Of a DNA stretch of 64,000 nucleotides, positions 53,593-63,437 are shown one piece after another (positions within the stretch are counted from its first letter, which is position 1; each line of letters starts with the position of its first letter). The notes under the pieces were generated by a model. That model was not told the DNA's origin, made no database searches, and saw only the letters and a list, made by a program, of their open reading frames with translations. The DNA comes from Puniceicoccaceae bacterium 5H. Lineage in GTDB: Bacteria > Verrucomicrobiota > Verrucomicrobiia > Opitutales > Oceanipulchritudinaceae. Position numbers and translations under genes: made by a program. The stretch is from positions 430,519 through 494,518 of the forward strand of contig WOUP01000001.1 in NCBI GenBank assembly GCA_009772895.1, in the 5' to 3' direction.

Positions 53593-54012
53593 CAAGAGAG
53601 CGTGGGGTAGCATCACTTGGGACGAACTACGCCAGATGCACCGAGACGGACAGGAGATCAGCAGCCACACATGGTCTCACCCCAACCTGTCAAAGCTATC
53701 CCGCAGTGAAGTTGAAGAGCAGTTATCCAATTCTTACGCGACGATCAAAGCCGAGATAGGATGCGCTCCCCCTATCCCTCGCCTTTCCTTTCAACCAGTC
53801 GACCACCGAAATCCGCGCAATGGCTCTCCAGCACTACGCTGCCTGCCGCGAGTTCCAAGTCGGATTCGATGACGACAAGGCAGCAGCCTGGATGAACGCG
53901 TGGGCGGACCGGCAAACGGAGAACCATAGTTGGGGTGTTGCCATGGTCTACGCGATAGCGACCGGGTATGCTGCGTTCACCAACCCTGAAGACTTTCGCG
54001 CTCATCTCCACT
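53593..54012 (+). pseudogene. polysaccharide deacetylase (NodB-like) remnant
   Basis: The first frame reads ITWDELRQMHRDGQEISSHTWSHPNL (a NodB homology H-x3-H motif, described in part) and continues to EEQLSNSYATIKAEIG; a frame change near 53775 leads to FPFNQSTTEIRAMALQHYA and FQVGFDDDKAAAWMN. Both ends of a deacetylase are missing: no N-terminal signal or catalytic Asp-Asp motif is present. A degraded gene. Confidence 0.68.
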
Positions 54013-54323
54013 ACGGCCACTTACGCGGCGCGGCTGAAAGCGATGATCGGCGATCTGCGGGCAGATTTGCACGATCCCATCCTGCCTGTGGTCGTCGGCC
54101 AGCTGGGCACGTATCTGTAAAAGAGCGATTATCCGTACGTGGACATGGTTCGCGTCGCGATCAAGGATGTCGCTGATCCAGTACCTAGGGTGGGTTACGC
54201 CGATTCAGCCGGGTTGTGCGATAAGGGGGATGCCCTTCATTTTTCAGCCGATGCACAGGACCAGCTTGGCACCCGCTACGCAGAGGCGAGGCGTGAACTA
54301 CAAGAAAGCCCACCGCATTCGTA
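54013..54323 (+). pseudogene. carbohydrate esterase (SASA/SGNH-type) C-terminal remnant
   Basis: In one frame the text reads TYAARLKAMIGDLRADLHDP, ILPVVVGQLGTYL, an in-frame TAA (54118-54120), then DYPYVDMVRVAIKDV and GYADSAGL with LHFSADAQDQLGTRYAEA. This is the C-terminal third of the acetylxylan-esterase-like SASA family, whose late His (LHFSADAQ) is the catalytic one. A premature stop and absence of the N-terminus show it is a relic. Confidence 0.68.
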
Positions 54324-54569
54324 GCCAAAACCATGAATGGGGAATGAATTATACAAAATACACGCTCCAAGGTCCCCTGCCCAAAGACTGCGGTGAAGGG
54401 AGGCCGTAGGCCGATTCGGCTTCACGCCCCTAAACCTCATCTAGTCGCATCACGATGGTCCGCAGGCTACTCCCGTTGAGCAGCTCGATCAGCGCTAAAA
54501 ATCAGGATGCCCCCTCGGAGAACCCTTGCATCTTTCAAACTCCTGCAGGGGCATCCTCACTCAGAGATT

Positions 54570-57500
54570 CTAGAAGCTGAAGGTGGTCGAAACGAAGATT
54601 TGCCGCGGCTCCTTGATCCGGTAGTTCGCCACGGAACCATCCCAGAGGGCGTAGACTGGCAGCAGGTCGTCTTCGTCTGCAAACAGATCGCGGATGTTCA
54701 GCTGGATGCTGGCATCGACCTTGTCCTCAAAGAGTTTGAACTCGTATTTGAACCACAGGTCGATATGCGTCAGGTCACCCCAGCGGTCTGCCCCCACGTC
54801 TGTATCGTAAATGGGACGGGTGGGATCCGTTGCATAATACTGCGGCTCATCAAGCGGCTCATTGGTGCTCGGGTCGACATCCGTCATGAGGCCGTAGTAG
54901 CCAATGATAGCTTTGTCTTCCATCCGGATGGCACCGCCGATGCTAAAGCCCTCCAACGGCCCCTCGATAAAGCGATAGTTGGTGATGATATTGCCACGCC
55001 ACTTGCGCATACCATAGGGGGCGGCTCCCTCGAGTTGGCGTGCTTCAGCCACAGCCGAAGTAACAGTGCTGTCGAAGTAGGTCTGGGCGTTCTGGCTCCA
55101 CTCCGTGTTGTTGGGGTGTTGCGGCACGCTGCCAAAGCCCCAGCCTTCCCAGAAATTGTCGACGCGGATGGTATTGCTTCCATCTTCGCCGGCAGGGATT
55201 TCTCCGGGCAAATCTGGAGCCGTCGCGGTAGTCCACACCTGCATGCGTTCTGCGATCCAGGGCTCGTATTCGGGGAATACGGACTGATAGCTGACGTCCT
55301 GCTTGGCAATGACGAGCTTGATGTTCCAGTTCCGCAGCGGGTTGTAGATCAACTCGAACTCGGCCCCCTCCGCCTCCGCGGTCTGGGTGGATTCGAGGTT
55401 CACGCCTGGCCAGTCGTAGGGCAGCCCGGTCATGGCTTCCACCTCAGCCTCTTGGGCGTCGGTCAAGGGAGTCTGGAACCAGTCATCCGGTTCTGTTCCG
55501 ACGTTGGTCGGGTCCTCACCTGCGCGCAGGCGCACCACCGTTTCGGCCCATCCACGCAGATTGGTGGCGTCGATGCGCTGCACGCGGTCAATCAGAGTTC
55601 CCGCCTGAGCAGAGCGTTCGTTGATCGACTCCGTCTCGAAGAAATTGAGTTTGGCGATCAGCTTGTCTCCGAAAAGATTGACGGAGACCCCCCAGTCCTT
55701 GCCCTCCCCTTCCGGCTTAGGCAGCAAGCCGCCGAACATGTCGTAGGCCACACCGCCGGGAGGATTGAAATTCTCCGACTGATTGTAGTGGAGACTGAGC
55801 CAGCTGAGCGGCTTGGCCACGAGACCCGCAGTCGCAGTGGTTTCCTCGAGCGTTTGTTTGCTGTCGTCCAGATTACGGTCGTAGAGATAGTCGATATTGG
55901 CCAGCCGATAGTTGTTCGACTCTGGATAGAGTTCCGAGCGAGAAAGACCCGTGAGATCGTTGGCGTAGGCTGACCACTTGTCTCGCCTCACACCCACCGT
56001 GGTCACCAGGCGGTCCTGGATCAGATAGCCTTGCCAGACGCCAGCCCACGACTCGAGCTCGCGTTTCTGGTGAGATACGCCCCACTCGTGGTGAACGGAG
56101 TCCAGCGTGACCTCGTCGTCCTGGAATTGTTGCGTGACCCAGTTGTAGGTACGGACGGAGGTCGTGAGCGGGCCGGAAGTAAAGCCGGGGACGCCCCATG
56201 AGTCGGAACTACCGTCGGTGACGCGCGCCTGAGCATCCCCAAGATAGAAGATGCGCCGCACGTTGGCCGTATTGCGGGCATAGGCAAAGTTCTCTCCCTT
56301 CTCGTCGGGCACCCAAAGGCTGGAAGAAGGCTCGACGTAGGCCATTCGGAAGCGGTTGTAGTATTCGTGCTCCTCCTGGTATTGGCCCAGCGCCATAAAC
56401 TGGTGTTTACCCAACCAGCGCATCCAGCCGTCCCTCTCCGTAAAGTCCAAATTGTAGGCGAGCATGGCTCGACTTACAGTGTTCTCCTGCGGGGCGGTGA
56501 CAGCATCTTGCTGATAGTCGTCGACAAACGGCTGCAGGTAATGCGGATTGGGGTTGCCGTCCAAATCCTTCGTATTGGTATCGACGGCGACGGTCACGGG
56601 CCACTGCTGCCCGAGCGGATAATACTCGAAGGAATCGTATTCCTGACGGAACCAGCCCGCGGAGAAATAGAGGTTATCGAGAATGCGCTGCTCAAGCTCG
56701 ATATTGTAGGTGTCTCCGTCGAACTCGCCAAAGTTGGCGGAGATGATGTTCACCTCCGTCCAATCATAAATATCTTTATTGATGAGTGAGGGCGCCGTAT
56801 AATTGGAATAGAAATTGGAAGCTGCCGCACCGGGCGAAGAGAGCGTCATCCGGCGGTCGTACATCGCGCGCCGGGCCGGGTCTGCATCCAACCACTCGCT
56901 CTGAGATATTTCGTTGCCGGCCGCATCGGTGTATGGATCGGGGAAGTTCGTGCGCGGCTGCAACTGCACGAAGTCGAAGGAACCGTTGGAATTGACCCGC
57001 AGATAAGGGCGGGAATTATTGAGCCAGCGAAGGCTGTTGACATAGTGCGGTGAGTCCTCGTTATCCAAGAGACGGTCGCCCGAGAGTCCATCGACCGTAG
57101 CGTTAGTCGAATAGACGAAAGGATCCGTCACTCCTGTATCGAGGTAGGTGACCTGACGCGTGACGGGGTCCCAGACCGGGCGCCCTTCGTTGATCCACGG
57201 CGTAATCCCGTCGATCGGCATGATAGAGTTCGGAAGCTTCCGCTCGTTATGGTAATACTCGTAAAATGCTTTGATCGTAGTACCTTTGAACGGCTTGTAG
57301 GTCAGGCCGATAGTAGCCCGATCGGTGTCGTCGTAAGATGGCTTACGGCTGAATTCCCGGCTCTCAGTCACGCCGGCCACAAACACGGCCAAGGAATCGT
57401 CCAGCATCGATTGGTTGGTGGAAGCACTGGCGCGCGATCCATTCGTGCCGTAGCGGAAAGTGGTTTCGGTCTCGTCCACACCCGTCGCGGCGTAGCCGAC

Positions 57501-58103
57501 CGATTGATTGACGATACCGGCTGGGCTGCCCAAACCGAATAGAATGGAGTTCGGACCGCGATTGATCTCAATCGACCGGACGTTATAGGAATCGGCCGGT
57601 AGGCGGCTGATGCTGGGATAATAGTTCCAACCAAAGTCCGGAGCCGCAAGGCCCCGAACCCGGTTGGCTGTCACTGCCGTGGAGGCCACACCGCCATTGG
57701 TAGCGGAGCCGCCCACGTTATCCTTCAAGCCGCCACGATTGACTTCGATAGGTGTATAGTTAAGGGCACCCTCGGTATTGGCTTCGTAAAGGAAGACTTC
57801 GTTAAAGCTCGTAGCGCCCGTGTCTTCCAGCTGCTGCTTCGTCACAACAGTGATGGGAGCAGCGAGGTCTTCGAGATTGGTGTTCAGGCGGCTACCGGCC
57901 AGAGTGCTGGAGGCGTAGTAACCAATATCATTAGCCCCCGAGGTAACCTCAAAGGGCGAGAGCTCGAAGATATCGTCTTCGTTCGCATCTTCGGTCGCAG
58001 AATCTTGAGACCATAGATGGGGCGCAATCAACAGGGGGGCGAGGCAGGAAGCCCACCACAGGGAGCGCGTTTTTTTGAAAACGCGGCTATTGAATAGCAA
58101 CAT
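54570..58103 (-). CDS. TonB-dependent outer-membrane receptor, 1177 aa
   Basis: A large outer-membrane importer. Start ATG 58103 begins a signal peptide (FKKTRSLWWASCLAPLLIAPHLWSQ, about 35 residues), then an acidic TonB-box-like stretch (DDIFELSPFEVTSG), the plug domain (GSRLNTNLEDLAAPITVVTKQQLEDTGAT, IEINRGPNSILFGLGSPAGIVN) and a long beta-barrel, ending in Phe (STTFSF) as outer-membrane proteins do. Typical of verrucomicrobial TonB receptors of about 1,000-1,200 residues. It diverges from a propeller-type sensor kinase that is probably its regulator. Substrate unknown; polysaccharide breakdown products are likely given the adjacent glycosidases, but a siderophore-like ligand cannot be excluded. 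Confidence 0.92.
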   Translation of the reverse strand: MLLFNSRVFKKTRSLWWASCLAPLLIAPHLWSQDSATEDANEDDIFELSPFEVTSGANDIGYYASSTLAGSRLNTNLEDLAAPITVVTKQQLEDTGATSFNEVFLYEANTEGALNYTPIEVNRGGLKDNVGGSATNGGVASTAVTANRVRGLAAPDFGWNYYPSISRLPADSYNVRSIEINRGPNSILFGLGSPAGIVNQSVGYAATGVDETETTFRYGTNGSRASASTNQSMLDDSLAVFVAGVTESREFSRKPSYDDTDRATIGLTYKPFKGTTIKAFYEYYHNERKLPNSIMPIDGITPWINEGRPVWDPVTRQVTYLDTGVTDPFVYSTNATVDGLSGDRLLDNEDSPHYVNSLRWLNNSRPYLRVNSNGSFDFVQLQPRTNFPDPYTDAAGNEISQSEWLDADPARRAMYDRRMTLSSPGAAASNFYSNYTAPSLINKDIYDWTEVNIISANFGEFDGDTYNIELEQRILDNLYFSAGWFRQEYDSFEYYPLGQQWPVTVAVDTNTKDLDGNPNPHYLQPFVDDYQQDAVTAPQENTVSRAMLAYNLDFTERDGWMRWLGKHQFMALGQYQEEHEYYNRFRMAYVEPSSSLWVPDEKGENFAYARNTANVRRIFYLGDAQARVTDGSSDSWGVPGFTSGPLTTSVRTYNWVTQQFQDDEVTLDSVHHEWGVSHQKRELESWAGVWQGYLIQDRLVTTVGVRRDKWSAYANDLTGLSRSELYPESNNYRLANIDYLYDRNLDDSKQTLEETTATAGLVAKPLSWLSLHYNQSENFNPPGGVAYDMFGGLLPKPEGEGKDWGVSVNLFGDKLIAKLNFFETESINERSAQAGTLIDRVQRIDATNLRGWAETVVRLRAGEDPTNVGTEPDDWFQTPLTDAQEAEVEAMTGLPYDWPGVNLESTQTAEAEGAEFELIYNPLRNWNIKLVIAKQDVSYQSVFPEYEPWIAERMQVWTTATAPDLPGEIPAGEDGSNTIRVDNFWEGWGFGSVPQHPNNTEWSQNAQTYFDSTVTSAVAEARQLEGAAPYGMRKWRGNIITNYRFIEGPLEGFSIGGAIRMEDKAIIGYYGLMTDVDPSTNEPLDEPQYYATDPTRPIYDTDVGADRWGDLTHIDLWFKYEFKLFEDKVDASIQLNIRDLFADEDDLLPVYALWDGSVANYRIKEPRQIFVSTTFSF

Positions 58104-58427
58104 ATTCCAGAGAGTGTGTATGGTTGGATTAAGCTTTCCCCCGTGAGGCACTCAGCCAGAGCCCGATACAGGAAGCCCTGGCGGAAAGGCTGCGCAAAGG
58201 GGAAGGCAAGGGGTGCACAGATGGTCTGCGGTCCACAGGGACAATGCCGATCCTAACAAGAACGCCTTAGTGCCGAGAATCCCTGAAAACAGGCAAGAAC
58301 CGGGAATTTCGACAACATCCACGACTGCTGACCCTCAACTCTGACTGTCAACCATATGCCTCCTTTCCCTGTCGTGAGAATTTGCAAAAAATATTAAACG
58401 ATCAGCGCAAAATCCCCCCAGTGCGTC
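58104..58427. other. divergent promoter region between the TonB receptor and the sensor kinase
   Basis: 324 bp without a credible gene. It must contain both promoters and, presumably, the binding site of the NarL-type regulator encoded downstream of the kinase. I see no clear repeat to assign to it. Confidence 0.45.
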
Positions 58428-61400
58428 GTGTACAAAATTGGCCTGAATTTCCTTTCGATCCCCTGGAGTCAGCGGCTGCTGCTTTTGGTTGCCCTGCTTC
58501 CATGGGCTTTTTTGTGCCCATTGCTGAGCGCTGGAACCGTCACCAACGACTACCATTGGCGCGTCTGGACGACGGATGAAGGGTTGCCCCACAACTCCCT
58601 TACCTCCATCACACAAGATGCAAACGGCTATCTCTGGTTTGCGAGTCTCGGCGGCCTCGTCCGCTTCGATGGGGTAAACTTCAAGAAGACAGACCTCCCC
58701 CGGCCCTACCGCCCCCGAGGTTACAATATCCGCCTGCTGACCAAAGACAGGGACGGCAGTCTGCTCTTTGAACCGACTGGGCAACAGATCCTGCGCTGGC
58801 AGGATGGCAGGCTGGAGCAGCACCCCATTACCCCAGCCCTTGAGGGACGCCAGGTCAGAGAACTCTTTCCCGCACCAGACGGTGCGCTTTGGGTGGGCTT
58901 TCCGGACGGCCGACTGGGGCGCTGGACGCCTGGAGGCATGCAGTGGTTCGACACTGCGGTAGATGCCTCACTCCCCCGCGAGCGGGCCACCTTTGCGATC
59001 GACGCGAAGGGAGAACTCTGGATCTCCTTCAACGACTTCTTCGGGGTCTATCGCGAAGGCAAGCTCGTGCCCTCGACGCTCGCAATCCACAACCCCCAAT
59101 TGATCTCGCCCGACCCTAACGGCAATATCTGGATCTGCGAAGCGGATCGCCTCTCCATTCTTCAAGGGGATCAACTGACCGTCCTCGCAGACGAAGTCCC
59201 CTGGGAACAAGCTACCGCCGAACTGCGGCACCTCTCGATCAGCAGAAGCGGAACAGCGTGGATCTCCGCCGGCCGTCTCGGCCTGTGGTGCTGGAGCGAA
59301 GGCACGCTTCGGCAAGTTGAAATCCCCTTCCCGATTGTCAACTACGCGACGGAGGACCAGGAGGGAAGCATCTGGGTATCCTCCGACGGCAATGGGCTGG
59401 GCCAACTTCGGCCAAAGCACTACACGCGATATGACCGTACGGCCGGGCTCCGACAGCAGGTTTCAAATGCGGTACTCTGTCGAGACGACGGGACGACCTG
59501 GCTGGCCAACAATCGGGGCGGTGTGGCACTGGTGGAAGGGGAAAAGGCAACGCCACTGGATACGAGCGCCGATGGGGACCCCCTCCTGGCGAGCACGCTC
59601 TGCTTCGATCTGGACGGCAGCCTGTGGTTCGCAGGCCGAGACGGCCTCTATCGTTCAGCGCCGCCTTACACTACAGCCGAGCGGTTGCCTTCCCCCGGCA
59701 GGGACATCACGCTGCTGCATACGGCGCGTGACGGGCGCATCTGGTTTGCGTCGTTTGCGGGGCAATTCGGCTATTTTGAAGAAGGCGCCCCGGTCTTCAT
59801 GACGGAGCAGGACGGCTATCACGGCCAATCCTTGCGCTCGTTGGCCGAAACCAGCCGAGGCGAAATTTGGGCGGGTTCCTATACAGGAGACCTGTTTCAC
59901 TATCACGCGGGAAAACTCGACTACCAGAATATCGGACGCCCCGTGCACAGCCTGTATGCCGATGCCGAGGGACGACTCTGGATGGCGACCGTGGAAGGCC
60001 TCATGGTCCAGATGGAAGACAATTTCGTACTACTGACCGAAGCAGAAGGACTGGCCGATAGCCTCATTGCCCTGATCGCCGAAGACCACCACGGCAACAT
60101 GTGGTTTGGCGCGCTCAGCGGTCTTTACTACATCAAGAAGGAAGCTCTTCTGGCCGTAGCAGCCGGTGAGCGTGAGCAAGTGGTCTCCTATTCAGTGGGA
60201 AAAGATCAGGGACTGTCGGGCATGACTTTCCTGATCAACTATTTTCCCTCCGTCCAGACGGGGACGGACGGGCGACTGTGGTTTGCAACTTCCGACGGCG
60301 TTATCGCCATAGATCCAGACACCACGCTGGCAACCCCGGCAACCCCTGTCGTCTACGTCGACGACGTGCAGGTAAACGGGCAACCGCAAAACATAGCCGC
60401 TGGCAAAATTTCCGTGCTGCCGGGCCAACAGCGCATAGAGGTGGAGTTTTCGATCCCAAACTTCAGCGACCCGCGCAATGTAATCGTCCGTCACCGCTTG
60501 GAAGGAGCCGACCCGGAATGGATCGAAACCGGCGCTGACCGCTCGATCAGCTATTCGGGCTTGGCGCCGGGGAGCTACCGGCTCCTTGTCGCCGCGGGGA
60601 TTGGGCCCGATAGCTGGGCCAGCGAGCCAGCCGTCGTCTTCCTGGAGGTCTTGCCCGCCTGGTGGCAGACGCTCTGGTTTCGCCTGGGCGGGGCATTGGC
60701 CGCCGCACTCTTGTTGATCTTCATCGTCCGGAAATGGTCCCAATACCACCTGCGTCAGCGCCTGCAGCGCCTGGAGCGAGACCAGGCTCTGGAACGGGAA
60801 AGGGCACGGATCGCTCGGGACTTGCATGACGACCTCGGCGGCAGGCTGACAGCGTTGCAATTGCTGGCGGCCCGACTGGGCAAACTATCCGGGCGCGAAC
60901 GCGATTCCGGACTCAACCAACTGGCGGAACGCGCACGCCGCCTCAACTCCGATGTCCACAGCATTGTGTGGCTCATCACCCCCCGAGACAGCTCACTGCG
61001 CAACCTGGTGGAATTTTTGCGGCGTTACACACTCGAGCTATTCAAAAACACTCCGATCGAATGTACCGTCGACGACCCTTCCCGAATCCCTGCACACCCC
61101 ATCTCGCCCGACGTTCAACACAACGTCTTTTTCGCCGCGAAGGAAGCCTTGACCAACATCCTCAAGCATGCGCACGCCACGGATGTAGCGGTCAACTTCG
61201 GTGTCGATAACGGGACCTTCTACTGCGCCATCCGCGACAACGATAACGGTATCCCGGCCGACGCCATCACTGTCAATCTCGGCAATGGCCTCGCCAACAT
61301 GAAGACCCGAATGCACGAGATCAAAGGTGACCTGCAATGCTCCACTCCATCGACCGGCGGGACCCTCATCCAGCTCCGCCTGCCCCTTCCCCATCCCTAA
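58428..61400 (+). CDS. propeller-type sensor histidine kinase (reg_prop + Y_Y_Y + HisKA_3)
   Basis: A 990-residue membrane sensor starting at GTG 58428 with a signal peptide or first helix (WSQRLLLLVALLPWAFLCPLLSAG). About 650 residues form a periplasmic beta-propeller of reg_prop repeats (WTTDEGLPHNSLTSITQDANGYLWFAS and similar, recurring roughly every 40-50 residues). A Y_Y_Y-like domain (residues about 660-740) and one membrane helix (LGGALAAALLLIFIVRKW) follow. The cytosolic kinase has HisKA_3 (RIARDLHDDLGG, H800) and a HATPase (NVFFAAKEALTNILKHAHA, NDNGIP, GNGLANMKTRM). No receiver domain is fused, so it signals to the separate regulator downstream. The extracellular propeller probably binds a sugar ligand. 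Confidence 0.9.
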   Translation: MYKIGLNFLSIPWSQRLLLLVALLPWAFLCPLLSAGTVTNDYHWRVWTTDEGLPHNSLTSITQDANGYLWFASLGGLVRFDGVNFKKTDLPRPYRPRGYNIRLLTKDRDGSLLFEPTGQQILRWQDGRLEQHPITPALEGRQVRELFPAPDGALWVGFPDGRLGRWTPGGMQWFDTAVDASLPRERATFAIDAKGELWISFNDFFGVYREGKLVPSTLAIHNPQLISPDPNGNIWICEADRLSILQGDQLTVLADEVPWEQATAELRHLSISRSGTAWISAGRLGLWCWSEGTLRQVEIPFPIVNYATEDQEGSIWVSSDGNGLGQLRPKHYTRYDRTAGLRQQVSNAVLCRDDGTTWLANNRGGVALVEGEKATPLDTSADGDPLLASTLCFDLDGSLWFAGRDGLYRSAPPYTTAERLPSPGRDITLLHTARDGRIWFASFAGQFGYFEEGAPVFMTEQDGYHGQSLRSLAETSRGEIWAGSYTGDLFHYHAGKLDYQNIGRPVHSLYADAEGRLWMATVEGLMVQMEDNFVLLTEAEGLADSLIALIAEDHHGNMWFGALSGLYYIKKEALLAVAAGEREQVVSYSVGKDQGLSGMTFLINYFPSVQTGTDGRLWFATSDGVIAIDPDTTLATPATPVVYVDDVQVNGQPQNIAAGKISVLPGQQRIEVEFSIPNFSDPRNVIVRHRLEGADPEWIETGADRSISYSGLAPGSYRLLVAAGIGPDSWASEPAVVFLEVLPAWWQTLWFRLGGALAAALLLIFIVRKWSQYHLRQRLQRLERDQALERERARIARDLHDDLGGRLTALQLLAARLGKLSGRERDSGLNQLAERARRLNSDVHSIVWLITPRDSSLRNLVEFLRRYTLELFKNTPIECTVDDPSRIPAHPISPDVQHNVFFAAKEALTNILKHAHATDVAVNFGVDNGTFYCAIRDNDNGIPADAITVNLGNGLANMKTRMHEIKGDLQCSTPSTGGTLIQLRLPLPHP

Positions 61401-61511
61401 TCCTACTACTCCATGACCACATCCATTTCTGTCGCAATCGTCGAAGACCATCCCTAATCCTACTACTCCATGACCACATCCATTTCTGTCGCAATCGTCG
61501 AAGACCATCCC
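61391..61511 (+). repeat. 57-bp tandem duplication across the kinase end and regulator start
   Basis: Bases 61391-61454 match 61448-61511 exactly (period 57 bp, flanked by a 7-bp CCATCCC direct repeat). The copy covers the kinase stop codon and the first 14 codons of the response regulator, so an ATG at 61413 now reads MTTSISVAIVEDHP and stops, while the second ATG at 61470 reads through. Confidence 0.92.
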
Positions 61512-62186
61512 GAGATTTGCGAAGAGCTTCAAAAGATCATCCGTCGCGAGCCAAACCTCGATTGCCTGGTATGCTGCCGCAACGCCGCCAGTGCCATCGC
61601 CATTCTGCCAACCCTCCTGCCAGACGTCGTGCTGCTGGACGTCCAGCTCCCCGATGGGACCGGCATCGACATCTTGCGTCAGGTGAAGCCGCGCATGCCA
61701 GACACCCAAGTCGTGATGCTGACGATCTCTCAAGACATCGACGTCATCTTGGGCGCTCTCGGTGCAGGTGCCAGCGGATACTTGTTGAAGGACTCATCGG
61801 ACGACGAGATCGTCGAAGCCGTCCGAAACGCCCGACTAGGCAACTCACCGCTGAGCGGTCAAGTCGCACGCTGTATGGTGGACGACCTGCAACGCCAATA
61901 CCATACCGCGCCCAACCAGCCCAAACTCACCTCTCGCGAACAGCAAGTCCTCGAGTATGTTGCACTCGGCTATTCCGATAAACAGATTGCCGAACAACTG
62001 GAGATCACGCTGCAAACGGTCAACAGCCACCTCAAAAACATTTACACCAAGCTCGGGGTGCATTCGCGCTCGCAAGCGATCGCCCACTACTTCATGGGCA
62101 GGCAAGGTGACGGCCCATCCGCTCCCGCCCATCACGTCCAGACCGGCACTGCCCGCCGCACGTGGTTTTCACGTGCACGCATCTAG
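61470..62186 (+). CDS. NarL/FixJ-type response regulator
   Basis: A 238-residue regulator. The receiver domain (residues 1-120) has VEDHPE at the start, phosphoacceptor D57 (VVLLDVQLP) and TISQD-LLKD with the conserved Lys. The LuxR-type helix-turn-helix (about 150-210) reads LTSREQQVLEYVALGYSDKQIAEQLEITLQTVNSHLKNIYTKLG. It is the partner of the upstream propeller kinase. A 57-bp tandem duplication places a second, 14-codon open frame directly before its start; the true start is at 61470. A C-terminal Ser/Pro/His-rich tail follows the HTH. Confidence 0.92.
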   Translation: MTTSISVAIVEDHPEICEELQKIIRREPNLDCLVCCRNAASAIAILPTLLPDVVLLDVQLPDGTGIDILRQVKPRMPDTQVVMLTISQDIDVILGALGAGASGYLLKDSSDDEIVEAVRNARLGNSPLSGQVARCMVDDLQRQYHTAPNQPKLTSREQQVLEYVALGYSDKQIAEQLEITLQTVNSHLKNIYTKLGVHSRSQAIAHYFMGRQGDGPSAPAHHVQTGTARRTWFSRARI

Positions 62187-62830
62187 CGCACAGACTCAAA
62201 CCGATTCCTAAATTTGCTCGGCACATTCAGAACAGGTTGATGGATGGCATTAACCCAAGCGAGGCAGGCTGCCAGGATGCCGAACCGCTGCCGAGGCTCC
62301 TCCTAATCCTCCATAATAAGAGCAACGGCAAGCCTAGCAAAGCTTGACCCGCGTTGGTAGCATCCAGCCGCGTGTTCACGCCCTCAAAAGGGCAGTTCCG
62401 TGTGCCCAACCAATCCGACCCTGTTCCCGTTGCGGTCGTAAGGATCGCGCGTCAGCCAGTCGTTCGCGCTGTAACCAAAGGCCTGTGCCCCCACCCCAGC
62501 CAGCGATCGAGCCACAAACCACACGAGGGACGGTTGCACACGGGATGAGATTCACGCCTGAAAACAAGGAGGGTTTGCAGCTGGGAAGCGGCTCAAAAAA
62601 GCCCTTATAATTTTCATACGTTACTCAACGTTGGCTTCCATTTGGGTATCGCGTCCACCCCAATTCCGAAAAGTAGTAGATTGGGAGAAAACTGGAAGAA
62701 CTTCTGCTAGATCTTGAAGCACTAAACCCTATGTAATAAGCAAGACAACATCGCGACATAACATTCTGCAAGAACACACACGCTTAGGCGGCTAAAAACA
62801 CAACTATAGACTTAATAATCCACAATATTA
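62187..62830. other. 644 bp without a supported gene
   Basis: Frames in this gap are short, with no ribosome-binding site or recognisable product. It becomes AT-rich toward the right (from about 62,600), where a horizontally acquired toxin-immunity locus begins. I see nothing else. Confidence 0.5.
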
Positions 62831-63427
62831 TCATTCATAGACACCCTTCAACCTTCGTCTCCAGTATATAGCATTAGGATTCAACTTGTAAGAGATTTGA
62901 GATTCAACATCTTGAAACCCGATCTTAGCGTCCATTGAGTCATTTACATTTTCATAAAAACCAACCTCAACCAGCCTGGAAATAGTCAACAACATACTCT
63001 CTACCGAATCATATCGATGAAGACTTTCGTCTGAATAAGGTGAACCATAAAAAACCGGCGTAGAATCTATCTCTTTCGCCCCCATTTTTATAAAATAAGA
63101 ATCCCCTCCATAGTCTACTAGAAATTCGAATCGCCCGTGTTCCCCAGGGTTAGTAGCCATATCATGCAGGCAGAAGGCGGCAGACCTCTCAAAAGGCTCA
63201 AAGAAGAAGCCGGGCAACATGCAAGCATTAAACTCCACCCATCGATCTGGTATACCATTTTTATAAAGATATAGATCTTCCATCTCCCTAGGCAAGCGCC
63301 ATCCCGTGGATTTGAAATCATCCAGTAGTCCTTCCTGAATAGGTAAACTTTCATTCAGCGCTTTTGCTATTGGGAAATCAAAACGCTGATATGCTAGAAT
63401 AAGTCTGTCCAGAGTTTCTAATATCAT
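62831..63427 (-). CDS. SMI1/KNR4-like (SUKH) putative immunity protein, 198 aa
   Basis: Starts at MILETLDRLILAYQRFDF. The layout (helix, then GWRLPREMEDLYLYKNG, then a beta-rich stretch with FLVDYGGDSYFIKMG and a late SISRLVEVGFYE-type helix) fits the SUKH superfamily, whose members act as immunity proteins to polymorphic toxins. AT-rich composition, unlike the host. It lies directly downstream of a nuclease-toxin domain gene with a 10-bp gap, the usual order for toxin then immunity. Assignment is by layout and context. Confidence 0.65.
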   Translation of the reverse strand: MILETLDRLILAYQRFDFPIAKALNESLPIQEGLLDDFKSTGWRLPREMEDLYLYKNGIPDRWVEFNACMLPGFFFEPFERSAAFCLHDMATNPGEHGRFEFLVDYGGDSYFIKMGAKEIDSTPVFYGSPYSDESLHRYDSVESMLLTISRLVEVGFYENVNDSMDAKIGFQDVESQISYKLNPNAIYWRRRLKGVYE

Positions 63428-63437
63428 AAAGATTAAT

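Noticed and set aside
54507..55973. 488-codon plus-strand frame within the TonB receptor
   Set aside because: Antisense to the receptor's barrel region; no motif or ribosome-binding site.
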